Translations under genes and position numbers: made by a program | The notes under the pieces: model-generated | The model's input: only the letters and a program-made list of their open reading frames with translations | Database searches by the model: none | Told to the model about the DNA's origin: nothing | In this document: piece after piece, positions 47,547-54,698 of the stretch | Position numbering within the stretch: the stretch's first letter is position 1 | How the letters are laid out: every line of letters begins with the position of its first letter | Assembly: GCA_018822845.1 (NCBI GenBank) | Contig: JAHJJD010000103.1 | Coordinates: 1-64,000, forward strand | DNA length: 64,000 bases | Origin: Gammaproteobacteria bacterium | Lineage (GTDB): Bacteria; Pseudomonadota; Gammaproteobacteria; Thiotrichales; Thiotrichaceae | Reading direction: 5' to 3'

Positions 47547-48515
47547 ATGGATAATAATACAACACGGAATATGGACATGACAGACTACACACAAGATCAT
47601 GACGACGATCTGACGCCACACCAGGAATATGTAATAGCTGGTATTGTCATTCTCTTATTTGGACTGCTGTACTGGTTTTTGAACCACGGCTGGAATAGCG
47701 ATTCCGACATTACCATCCCCCAAACCCGCTTGCCTGTAACAGAATCACCCCTGAAGCCTGGGAAAGCGGATATCTCCCTAACAGCAGCAACTTCCCCTGC
47801 ACCGGAACCTTCCGTAACGCCAGCCACAACTGCGGACATGAAAACCGGAACAACAGGCATTACAGCCAGCCCGGCTACCCAACAAGCCCAGCCAGATACT
47901 GCCTCCCTGCAAGCTGAAATCGACCAGCTCAAGGCCGAAAACACCACCCTGAAACAAGCTGAAGCAGAGCGGATCAAATCCGCCCAAACGACCAACCAAC
48001 AGGCAGCCGCGCCAACGCCAGACCCCAGCTCAGCGCAACCCGATACAGCGGCATCCGTAGCAGGGCAAACCACCGAAACCAATATCTACACGCTGCCTGA
48101 CGGCTCCCAGATAGAGCTTGCGGCCACCGGTCTGGAACCTGCATTCAAACTGGCCATCATCAACAAGGAACTCAACAAGCCGCTGGTTTTCGACAATATC
48201 TACTTTGAAACCGGCTCTACATCGCTAAACCCGGCTTCCGACCACCAGATCAAGGCCATCGCAGCGCTCATGAACAAGCATCAGGACATCAAGGTAATGC
48301 TGCGCGGGCACACGGACAACGTTGGCCTGCCGGGCAACAATGCCCAATTGTCACTCATCCGCGCCAATACCGTCGGCCTTGCCCTGGTAGCCCAGGGAAT
48401 AGACCGTCAGCGCATCCGCATCATGGGCATGGGCGACACCAATCCGGTTGAAACCAATGCAACGGACGTGGGCCGCCAGCACAACCGGCGCATCGACATT
48501 TCCATCATCGAATAA
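47547..48515 (+). CDS. OmpA-family protein anchored in the inner membrane
   Basis: 322 residues. An acidic cytoplasmic start, one transmembrane helix (YVIAGIVILLFGLLYWFL, about 29-46), a long Thr/Pro/Ala/Gln-rich linker with a short coiled coil (SLQAEIDQLKAENTTLKQAE), and a C-terminal OmpA-like domain. The domain has the peptidoglycan-binding pattern (VFDNIYFETGSTSLNP; LRGHTDNVGLPGNN; IRANTV; MGMGDTNPVETN; GRQHNRRIDI). The topology is that of MotB or inner-membrane OmpA-like proteins, so it probably tethers the membrane to the wall. ATGs at 47571 and 47577 are alternative starts; none has a clear Shine-Dalgarno. Confidence 0.85.
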   Translation: MDNNTTRNMDMTDYTQDHDDDLTPHQEYVIAGIVILLFGLLYWFLNHGWNSDSDITIPQTRLPVTESPLKPGKADISLTAATSPAPEPSVTPATTADMKTGTTGITASPATQQAQPDTASLQAEIDQLKAENTTLKQAEAERIKSAQTTNQQAAAPTPDPSSAQPDTAASVAGQTTETNIYTLPDGSQIELAATGLEPAFKLAIINKELNKPLVFDNIYFETGSTSLNPASDHQIKAIAALMNKHQDIKVMLRGHTDNVGLPGNNAQLSLIRANTVGLALVAQGIDRQRIRIMGMGDTNPVETNATDVGRQHNRRIDISIIE

Positions 48516-48559
48516 CCAGTACTGATTAACCACAAGCTTTTTTTGACAGGAGTACAACT

Positions 48560-49717
48560 ATGGAAGGTATCTTCGCACCCATCACCAACGCGCTGGGGCC
48601 GCTGGCTTCAGGCAAACTGGGGCAGGCCCTGATCGGCCTGCTGATCCCTGTCGTTGGACTTATCGTGGTCAGTTTCATTGCCGGGATTTTCAAACGCCTG
48701 CTCGGGCGCGTCGGCTTTCTGGATCGCACCAATCTGGCTGCCCCACTTGCCTCACTGATCAAGGCACTGCTGACCATCTTTGTGCTGATGGCAGTGCTGC
48801 AATACTTCGGCCTGACCGACGTGCTTGCCCCGCTGAAAGACATGCTGAACAAGTTCCTCACCGCCATTCCCAACATCATTGGTGCGGGCATCATCGGCTA
48901 TGCTGGCTGGATGATCGCCAAAATCGTCTCGGAACTGGTAGGCATCGGCCTGAACAAGGTAGACCGCCAGATCATGCTTAAGACCGGCAACTCCAACCTG
49001 AAAACGGCCAAGCTGGGCAGCGCTTTCATCTTCGCCGCCATCCTGATCCCGATTGCGGTTTCTGCACTGGGCGTGCTGAACATCCCATCCATTACCGAAC
49101 CGGCTTCCAGCATGCTCAACAAGCTGTGGGCTGCCATTCCCAACATCATTGGCGCTGCCATCATCCTGACCGTGACGTATTTCATCGCCAAATTTGCCAT
49201 TTCCCTGCTGAATGGCATTCTGGAAGGGCTGAGCATTGACTCAATGCCACAGAAACTGGGTATTTCCGGTCTATTCACCCCGAACTTCACCCCGAGCAAA
49301 CTGATTGGCGGCGTAATCATGTTCTTTGCCATGTTGGCAGCAGCCACCGCAGCCGTGAACACGCTGGGTATCGATGTCATTTCCACCATCTTCGCCAAGG
49401 TGCTGGAATTTGGCGGCGGCATCCTGATCGGTGGCGTGATTCTGGTAATCGGCTACTTCCTGAGCACACTGGCATACAACAAGTTGCAGCAACTGGGAAC
49501 TGGCGGGCTGGCGAACATTGCCCGTATCGCCATCCTCGGGTTGGTGCTGGCAATGGGCCTGCGCGCCATGGGTCTAGCGGACAACATCGTCAATATGGCC
49601 TTCGGTTTCACGCTGGGCGCAGTCGCCATTGCCGCCGCACTGGCCTTTGGCCTGGGTGGCCGCGATGCCGCCAAACGTATCGCCAACAACTGGGCGGACA
49701 AGGTAGACAAAAGCTAA
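48560..49717 (+). CDS. TM-helix-repeat channel-like membrane protein
   Basis: 385 residues with about nine hydrophobic helices. It contains internally repeated segments of the conserved TM helix type seen in mechanosensitive-channel-like proteins such as CmpX: AIPNIIGAGIIGYAGWMIAKIVSEL and AIPNIIGAAIILTVTYFIAKFAISLL-like units separated by about 100 residues, with a third weaker unit (FGGGILIGGVILVIGYFLSTL). The C-terminus is a short charged tail (GGRDAAKRIANNW). It lacks the MscS beta domain. It probably affects ion flux or envelope stress. It follows the OmpA-like gene by 44 bases, has AGGAG before the ATG, and may be co-transcribed. Confidence 0.8.
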   Translation: MEGIFAPITNALGPLASGKLGQALIGLLIPVVGLIVVSFIAGIFKRLLGRVGFLDRTNLAAPLASLIKALLTIFVLMAVLQYFGLTDVLAPLKDMLNKFLTAIPNIIGAGIIGYAGWMIAKIVSELVGIGLNKVDRQIMLKTGNSNLKTAKLGSAFIFAAILIPIAVSALGVLNIPSITEPASSMLNKLWAAIPNIIGAAIILTVTYFIAKFAISLLNGILEGLSIDSMPQKLGISGLFTPNFTPSKLIGGVIMFFAMLAAATAAVNTLGIDVISTIFAKVLEFGGGILIGGVILVIGYFLSTLAYNKLQQLGTGGLANIARIAILGLVLAMGLRAMGLADNIVNMAFGFTLGAVAIAAALAFGLGGRDAAKRIANNWADKVDKS

Positions 49718-49745
49718 GCCATGCCCGTTGTGCATTTCGTGACGC

Positions 49746-49774
49746 AAAAGCCCGGCATGAAGCCGGGCTTTTTT
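49746..49774 (+). terminator. Terminator after the channel-like gene
   Basis: Stem AAAAGCCCGGC / GCCGGGCTTTT with an ATGAA loop; the T run completes it. Confidence 0.9.
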
Positions 49775-49900
49775 ATGTGGCAAAATCTACAGGTGCACAA
49801 TGTATTTCATCGGAAATTTATCACACCAGCAAAGTTGAACTGCTAAACTTTGTAGCTGACGCATGCACCATAAAGGAATATCTTACAAGGAGTAATGGCT

Positions 49901-50461
49901 ATGCAAACCGTCGACATGCAAGCCCTCTGTAATTATGCCCGTCAGTTCACTGGAATGGATGAAGAGAGGATAGCCCTGCTCCATCAGTTGTACCCCGACG
50001 TCAGCGCCCGCCTGCAAGACATAACCGAAGCTTTTTACGGACGCTTGCAGGAAATTCCCAAAGCGAATGCCTTCCTGGAAGGCCGTATCGACGCCTTGAA
50101 AAAAACTCATGTTGCCTGGCTACACGAACTGTTCACCAGTGACTATGGCGAGGAATATACCCGCAAGCTTTATCACGTTGGCGATGTCCACGTGAAAGTG
50201 AAACTACCGGTGGAATTCATGGCCGGGGCAACCACCATCATTCAGTCCGAACTGGCTCGCATTTTCAGTGAAATCTACCGCCACGATCAGGACATGATGG
50301 CTAAGGCCCTTCAGGCATTCAACTCGGCGACAGGCTTTTCCCTGCTGATCATGCAGGAATCCTACCAGTCTTCGTCCATGGCCGAAGAACTGGAAAAATT
50401 CCTGCGGATCACCGGCATGAGTCGGGTACTGTTCAACAATTTGGCGAAGGCGTATCGCTAG
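49901..50461 (+). CDS. Stand-alone sensor globin (protoglobin-like)
   Basis: About 186 residues, one helical domain. The pattern THVAWLHELF...YTRKLYHVGDVHVKVKLPVEF matches globin-coupled sensors and protoglobins, with the proximal heme-binding His in GDVH (about residue 97). No kinase, cyclase or methyl-accepting domain follows, so the signal must be passed to another protein or the protein handles O2 or NO directly. I chose the ATG at 49901, which has AAGGAG eight bases upstream. The ATG at 49895 is too close to that site. The 3' end overlaps sdhD by four bases on the opposite strand. Confidence 0.8.
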   Translation: MQTVDMQALCNYARQFTGMDEERIALLHQLYPDVSARLQDITEAFYGRLQEIPKANAFLEGRIDALKKTHVAWLHELFTSDYGEEYTRKLYHVGDVHVKVKLPVEFMAGATTIIQSELARIFSEIYRHDQDMMAKALQAFNSATGFSLLIMQESYQSSSMAEELEKFLRITGMSRVLFNNLAKAYR

Positions 50462-50838
50462 GCGCTGAAAAACAGCCGCAGAATGGAAACGATGCTGAGC
50501 GTTCCCAACAGGATCAGCAGAAACTTGACCGTAATCAGCGCTGCAATCCTGGCAGGCTGGTGATGGACATAATCTTCAATCACCACTTGCAGCCCCAGGC
50601 TGGCGTGGTAAGTGGCAACAAATACAAACAGCGACAGTATGACGCCAGTCAATGGCCTGGCAAACCATGCAGCTACGCTGGCGTAATCCTCGCCCGCCAA
50701 TGATGCGACCGAAAACACTACCCACAAGGTCAGCGGAATCAGGGCGATGGAAGTAATACGCTGTGCCCACCAATGATGAACGCCCGTTTTCACAGGCCCC
50801 AAACCGTGAGCCCTTTTGGTCGGGGTTTCAAAACGCAT
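50458..50838 (-). CDS. sdhD: Succinate dehydrogenase membrane anchor subunit SdhD
   Basis: 126 residues, three transmembrane helices. The pattern HGLGPVKTGVHHWWAQRITS, and YHASLGLQVVIEDYVHH with the heme-type His and the quinone-site Asp/Tyr region, match SdhD. Normally sdhC, sdhA and sdhB are adjacent. Here the flanking genes are a globin and a lipoprotein, so this copy stands alone. The start at 50838 has AAAGGA six bases upstream. It could be a displaced functional anchor or a second copy. Confidence 0.82.
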   Translation of the reverse strand: MRFETPTKRAHGLGPVKTGVHHWWAQRITSIALIPLTLWVVFSVASLAGEDYASVAAWFARPLTGVILSLFVFVATYHASLGLQVVIEDYVHHQPARIAALITVKFLLILLGTLSIVSILRLFFSA

Positions 50839-50882
50839 GGAAAATCCTTTGAACCACAAGATTCAATTGATAGGAAGATGCC

Positions 50883-50910
50883 GGAAAGATGACATAAATA
50901 GCATCTTTCC
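50883..50910. repeat. Inverted repeat between the cystatin-like gene and sdhD
   Basis: GGAAAGATG and CATCTTTCC, a nine-base stem with a 10-base loop. No T run follows, so it may be an operator or a weak terminator. Confidence 0.4.
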
Positions 50911-50951
50911 ACACCTTGCCTGAAGGATTATCCCGAATGGAGGGGTAATGC

Positions 50952-51329
50952 TTACTGCTTTCTGTATTCCGTCATGCTGTAATTGCCTTGCAGGTCACGG
51001 TAAACCAGCACTTCGTACACATCACCATTTTTCAGTTTGATGGTCATGGCGTAATTCATCCCGGCGACGACCTGTTGGGAGGCTTCCAGCACACTATCCA
51101 GCGCTTGGCCCATTTGCGAGGCAGCAAATTCGGCAGCCTTAACCACTTCCGCATCCTGCGTATCGGTGGCCGACATTCCACCTGCAATCGGCGGCATTTC
51201 CTCACCCTGCTCTGGCGTTGTTGCGGCTACCGGCTTTTGCTGTAAGCTGGCGTCGTCAGACTCACTACACGCTGGCAGGGATAAGCCCACGAACGTGAGC
51301 AGAACAACAATCGTTGGTAATGTTTTCAT
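50952..51329 (-). CDS. Cystatin-like lipoprotein
   Basis: 125 residues. The signal peptide ends in a lipobox (LPAC), so it is a probable lipoprotein. The mature part matches cystatins, the papain-family cysteine-protease inhibitors: an N-terminal Gly pair (PPIAGGMSA), the helix with EVVKAAEFAASQM, the QxVxG hairpin as QQVVAGMNYAMTIKL, and a last strand pair (YEVLVYRDLQGNYSMTEY). The animal Pro-Trp loop is not present. By homology it may block cysteine proteases at the cell surface or in the periplasm. It is the last gene of a three-gene unit, 14 bases after the upstream gene. Confidence 0.8.
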   Translation of the reverse strand: MKTLPTIVVLLTFVGLSLPACSESDDASLQQKPVAATTPEQGEEMPPIAGGMSATDTQDAEVVKAAEFAASQMGQALDSVLEASQQVVAGMNYAMTIKLKNGDVYEVLVYRDLQGNYSMTEYRKQ

Positions 51330-51343
51330 GGTTGAGTTCCAGA

Positions 51344-52402
51344 TTATTGATGCAGTTCAAGCTCAAAGTTGAAGTCTTCCGTATCCAGCACTTCACCGAG
51401 ATCCATCTTCTCATGGTCAAATACAAAGCCTTTGGCTTCGCCGCTGCCATCGCTCAGCGAGCCGGAACCATCGCACAAACGCGGGCTAACTTTCTTGCCA
51501 GGCATCAGGATGCCAACGCCATAATGCATTTCCTTTTCAGCGGAAGCAGGGCCATTGCTGATCATGTCCTCAAACACCACGTACTGAACCTTGCCATTCT
51601 CGAAACGGACACGCTCGGAAAAGCCGCCGGAATACCCCTCAAAACTGCGTAAGAAATTCCCTGCGGGTGGTTCACGCTTTTCAGGATAAGTGAGTTCGAT
51701 TTTATCAGGCGTACCAAAACGGTATTGCATATAGCCGTTGGTATTGCTGACATCAGACGAAGCGCACAGGGAAATCATCTTATCCTTCGATTTACAGCCA
51801 AAGATCGCTACCTCCTCAGCCTCACACAGGAAACGTGGGGTCTCAGCGCCCTCCGCTTGGGCCTGTTCCTCACCACCTGCCGTTTTACACGGTTTGCTAA
51901 CGGCAACGTCAGCCAGTTCCCGCGCCTGCTCATTGGCCTTGCTACCCGGCTCAACCACATCGGTTACACAAACCTCATCGGGTGTAATCTTGCTAACTAC
52001 CAAATAGGAAGTGGTTTTTTCAGGCTTTTCAGGGTCTTCACTGACGTTGTAACGCACGATCAGGGCCATCGGGACGGTTTTCTTGCCGTGCATTTCCACC
52101 CGCCATTCGGCTTTTGCGCCGAGAGCAGAAAAACCGCTGGAGACATTGGTAGAAAGGTCCAGTGGAAATGCATTACCGCTGGGGTCAATCACATTCAGGG
52201 TTTGACGCGCATCCCCGTCCTCCCACTCCAGCATGTAACCGCCAACACCCTTACAGCGGCCTTTGGCCAGATGTTCATCGTTACCTTGGTCGTCCTGACA
52301 GGAGCTACCTTCCAGCTCACTGTAAACAGTCTCGGCTGCATGGGTTGGCAGGGAAAGCCCCAATGCAGCACACAGAATAAAAGCCTGTGGAAATATTTTC
52401 AT
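51344..52402 (-). CDS. Exported protein, paralogue A (conserved N-terminal domain, distinct C-terminus)
   Basis: 352 residues from the ATG at 52402 (GAGGAG upstream). A signal peptide (MKIFPQAFILCAALGLSLPTHA) precedes a domain of about 170 residues shared with the next gene: SSCQDDQ, KGRCKGVGGYMLEWEDGDARQ, VIDPSGNAFPLDL, VRYNVSEDPEKPEKTTSYLV, VCVTDVVEPG, SKPCK. The C-terminal half is different: CEAEEVAIFGCKSKDKMISLC, YMQYRFGTPDKIELTYPE, GFSERVRFENGKVQYVVFED. Several cysteines suggest disulfides. The function is unknown. The protein is probably periplasmic. Confidence 0.75.
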   Translation of the reverse strand: MKIFPQAFILCAALGLSLPTHAAETVYSELEGSSCQDDQGNDEHLAKGRCKGVGGYMLEWEDGDARQTLNVIDPSGNAFPLDLSTNVSSGFSALGAKAEWRVEMHGKKTVPMALIVRYNVSEDPEKPEKTTSYLVVSKITPDEVCVTDVVEPGSKANEQARELADVAVSKPCKTAGGEEQAQAEGAETPRFLCEAEEVAIFGCKSKDKMISLCASSDVSNTNGYMQYRFGTPDKIELTYPEKREPPAGNFLRSFEGYSGGFSERVRFENGKVQYVVFEDMISNGPASAEKEMHYGVGILMPGKKVSPRLCDGSGSLSDGSGEAKGFVFDHEKMDLGEVLDTEDFNFELELHQ

Positions 52403-52502
52403 AATATGTATCTCCTCGCGAGGATGAGTTAATAACAAACGCTCTATCTGACCGGATAAAACATCACCGGACACCCTATGAAATCGATTAATTCGACAAA
52501 AT

Positions 52503-53336
52503 TTATTCTGATAGTTCAATGCTCTCGAAAGCATCCATTGTCCCCATCAGATTGCCACCACCATCGAACTGCTGGCCTTCGCCCACAGTTACGCGCACCC
52601 GTTTGCCCTTGAAACTGTCAGGCATGGCTGCGACTTCATTCCAGTTATCACACAAGGGGGCTGTACACAATCCAGTGTACTCCTCACCTTGCTCATCCTT
52701 GATGTTCAAGTAGCAGTTGTCGCCGCATTCGTAGCTGACTATTGTGGCGTCGAGCTGACGGGACGTAGCAGATATTGTGGAATCAGCGGATTCACCATTG
52801 CTCTTGCAGGGTTTGCTGGCGGCGACATCGGCAAGATCACGGGCTTGCTGGTTGGCATTCCCGGCAGGCTTGACCACATCGGTCACACAAACTTCGTCGG
52901 CGGTAATTTTGCTGACAACCAGGTAGGAAGTGGTCTTTTCAGGCTTTTCCGGATCTTCGCTGACGTTGTAGCGCACGATCATGGCAATCGGGGTGATTTG
53001 CTTGCCTCTTTTTTCCACCCGCCATTCGGCCTTGTCGCCCAGTGAAGAAAAGCCACTGGAAACGGTTGTCCATAAATCGAGGGGAAACGCCTTGCCACTG
53101 GGGTCAATTACATCCAGGGCCTGACGGATATCATCTTCCTGCCATACCAGATTGTAACCAGCCGTTCCCTTGCAACGGCCCTTCGCCCAACCTTCCTGCT
53201 CGTTGCCATCCAGCCCCTCACAGGAATTGCCGCTCAGGTTCGAATAAATACTATCGATTTTGACTGCCGCCGCATGTGCAGACAGTAAAGAACCCGCCAT
53301 AAACAGCAGGGCCAAAGCCTTGAATGACTTTTTCAT
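52503..53336 (-). CDS. Exported protein, paralogue B (conserved N-terminal domain, distinct C-terminus)
   Basis: 277 residues from the ATG at 53336 (AAAGGAGG upstream). Signal peptide KKSFKALALLFMAGSLLSAHA. The first 170 residues of the mature protein are close to paralogue A (VRYNVSEDPEKPEKTTSYLV is identical), and the DNA is also very similar there, so the pair arose by duplication. The C-terminal part is a different, cysteine-rich domain (ATIVSYECGDNCYLNI, EEYTGLCTAPLCDNW, SFKGKRVRVTVGEG), perhaps a small beta-barrel. First gene of the three-gene unit. Function unknown. Confidence 0.75.
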   Translation of the reverse strand: MKKSFKALALLFMAGSLLSAHAAAVKIDSIYSNLSGNSCEGLDGNEQEGWAKGRCKGTAGYNLVWQEDDIRQALDVIDPSGKAFPLDLWTTVSSGFSSLGDKAEWRVEKRGKQITPIAMIVRYNVSEDPEKPEKTTSYLVVSKITADEVCVTDVVKPAGNANQQARDLADVAASKPCKSNGESADSTISATSRQLDATIVSYECGDNCYLNIKDEQGEEYTGLCTAPLCDNWNEVAAMPDSFKGKRVRVTVGEGQQFDGGGNLMGTMDAFESIELSE

Positions 53337-53429
53337 GAAACCTCCTTTCTCGCAGATGGTAGTTTTATCCCCTCGCAAACCCTCGCATAAAGCACATGCA
53401 CACACCAGCATGTTTGTCAGGCAGGGGAT

Positions 53430-53531
53430 TCAGGTTGAATTATTGCTTTCAGGCAGGAATTGCCTGACGTAGACAAACGATATGACCAAATAGACAGCTA
53501 TCGACATCAGCACAAATATAAAAGGCGTCAT
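53430..53531 (-). CDS. Possible 33-residue membrane peptide
   Basis: An ATG frame with one hydrophobic helix (PFIFVLMSIAVYLVISFVYV) and a polar tail. A weak GTGGG lies upstream. It lies upstream of the exported-protein operon on the same strand. It may be a chance ORF. Confidence 0.25.
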   Translation of the reverse strand: MTPFIFVLMSIAVYLVISFVYVRQFLPESNNST

Positions 53532-53697
53532 AAAGTGACCCACATACTGAATAGATAATAAATTGAAGCTATTTTTGCATTAAAAAACATACAACTGCAA
53601 GTATAATTAACATGAAAAGTCAGTACGCATATCCCTCACATCCACAAGCCCAATGCTTCAGCGTTTTCAGATATTCATAAAGAATTTCATTTGCCCA

Positions 53698-53726
53698 TTA
53701 CATCTTGTGCTCATATGATCTATAAA
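53698..53726 (+). promoter_or_regulatory. Promoter of the small secreted protein gene
   Basis: TTACAT, a 17-base spacer and TATAAA, 44 bases before the start codon. Confidence 0.5.
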
Positions 53727-53770
53727 ATAGACTAATATCTCTTGCATGGATAATCTCAAGGAGGAGAATC

Positions 53771-54121
53771 ATGTTAAAGATGTCGATACTTGCTTGTTTG
53801 TACGCCTGCCTGTTGATACCGCTGTCTGCCCAAGCCATGTACATTTGTCGCCCAAATTTCACGCGCACACCTCCAAAAATTGTTGGCTTAGAATATGAAG
53901 ATGCGCGTATCACTCTTCTCGAAAATGGCTGGGAGCCCGTCCAGAAATCATTCGGCAGACTTCCGGAAACAGAGCGATGCGAAATTGAAAGCAACAAGAA
54001 AAGCTGCCAGTTCATCTTCAGGGATCCCCCTCATCACTACGCTCTGGTAGTTAAAGCGGAATATAACGTGGGTCAAACTGAACTGAAGGTGGTGGAGCAT
54101 TCCTTCCGTTGCAGGATTTGA
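53771..54121 (+). CDS. Small secreted protein with a PASTA-like segment
   Basis: 116 residues with AAGGAGGAG before the ATG. A signal peptide (MLKMSILACLYACLLIPLSAQA) precedes a mature part with four cysteines. The stretch PPKIVGLEYEDARITLLENGW resembles the start of PASTA domains (VPDVVGLSYEEAxxxLxxxGF), which bind muropeptides, but only one such half-unit is present. Probably periplasmic or outer-surface. No family can be named with confidence. Confidence 0.65.
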   Translation: MLKMSILACLYACLLIPLSAQAMYICRPNFTRTPPKIVGLEYEDARITLLENGWEPVQKSFGRLPETERCEIESNKKSCQFIFRDPPHHYALVVKAEYNVGQTELKVVEHSFRCRI

Positions 54122-54139
54122 TAATCCGCCTGACCGACT

Positions 54140-54256
54140 GTTACTCACTGTAACGAAAAATACCTCAATGAATTCAAAAAAATATACGTATTGTTACTTG
54201 AGAATGAATGCAGGTGGTGATACCTTGTGCAACCTTAAACTGTAACGAAGTGTAAC
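54140..54256 (+). promoter_or_regulatory. Array of GTAAC motifs
   Basis: GTTAC-N5-GTAAC (inverted, 54140-54154), GTTAC (54193-54197) and GTAAC-N5-GTAAC (direct, 54242-54256). The direct pair has the 10-base spacing of OmpR-family sites. It ends 18 bases before a TATGCT hexamer, so it covers the -35 region of the first candidate RNA. Confidence 0.5.
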
Positions 54257-54286
54257 CACAAACCCCGGTTCACCTATGCTTAGCTT

Positions 54287-54343
54287 GTGAGGGAGTGTTA
54301 AGCATTTAACCCGCTGCTCCAAGCCCGTGCAGCGGGTTTTTTT
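54287..54343 (+). ncRNA. Candidate small RNA 1
   Basis: A short transcript of about 57 nucleotides is predicted from the TATGCT hexamer (54275-54280) to a strong terminator (stem AACCCGCTGC / GCAGCGGGTT at 54308-54338, then seven T residues or more). No gene on this strand lies between the previous stop (54121) and this terminator, 190 bases later, so it is not simply the end of that gene unless its 3' UTR is long. The 5' part is G-rich (GTGAGGGAGTG). Confidence 0.45.
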
Positions 54344-54345
54344 AT
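54308..54345 (+). terminator. Terminator of candidate small RNA 1
   Basis: A 10-base stem with an 11-base loop followed by TTTTT and TATTC. Confidence 0.85.
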
Positions 54346-54394
54346 TCTTCTTGACCCCCCGCGCGCTACGGATTGCCACCGCCTGACCATCAAT

Positions 54395-54408
54395 TTGATA
54401 TAAATCAA
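54395..54408 (+). promoter_or_regulatory. Perfect FNR/ANR box
   Basis: TTGATATAAATCAA, identical to the FNR consensus TTGAT-N4-ATCAA. Its centre is about 60 bases before the expected start of the second small RNA, a distance used for class I activation. Confidence 0.7.
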
Positions 54409-54459
54409 AAAATGACTTGATTATTGACCAATGTTGAACTATCCCTTATTGCTGTACGG

Positions 54460-54553
54460 TGTTTCCTCTCCTAGCGATAACAACAAGCGTGTAGTAATAC
54501 TCCAACCACCTTGGAGCTTGCGGGCAAGACTGGAGAAGTCTTGCCCTTTTTCT
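54460..54553 (+). ncRNA. Candidate FNR-controlled small RNA 2
   Basis: A predicted RNA of about 90 nucleotides with no credible protein. The 5' end is pyrimidine-rich (TTTCCTCTCC), complementary to Shine-Dalgarno-type sequences. A small hairpin follows (TCCAA / TTGGA), and then a strong terminator (stem GGGCAAGAC / GTCTTGCCC, 54522-54546, then TTTTT). With the FNR box upstream this resembles FnrS and AniS, known FNR-dependent regulatory RNAs. The transcription start is only approximate; TATTGC or TACGGT could be the -10 element. Confidence 0.5.
54522..54553 (+). terminator. Terminator of candidate small RNA 2
   Basis: A nine-base perfect stem with a seven-base loop followed by TTTTTCTT. Confidence 0.88.
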
Positions 54554-54698
54554 TGCCACTCATCCGAAATGGAATTAAATCACCGCTGTGCGGGTCTATA
54601 TGATCTAGAATCGTAAAATAATAGTATATAGAAATAATCAGGTATTCCAGCGGGCGCAACGTTACAGCCTGCGCCTGCGGACACCGTAGGAGTAAGAT

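Larger units (their letters stand above)
53337..53770. other. 434-base AT-rich intergenic region
   Basis: Lies between the divergent exported-protein operon and a small secreted protein gene. It must carry both promoters. A short membrane ORF (53430-53531) and a promoter (53698-53726) are the only features I can point to. Confidence 0.5.
54122..54698. other. 577-base gap holding two candidate small RNA genes
   Basis: No credible protein gene is present. The region holds a GTAAC motif array, a first orphan terminator, a perfect FNR box and a second orphan terminator; these are listed separately. Bases 54552-54698 hold nothing else that I can name, apart from the promoter expected for the next gene. 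Confidence 0.7.

Noticed and set aside
54431-54616. 61-codon plus-strand frame in the small RNA gap
   Set aside because: It runs through the terminator hairpin of candidate RNA 2 and has no Shine-Dalgarno; the RNA explanation fits better.
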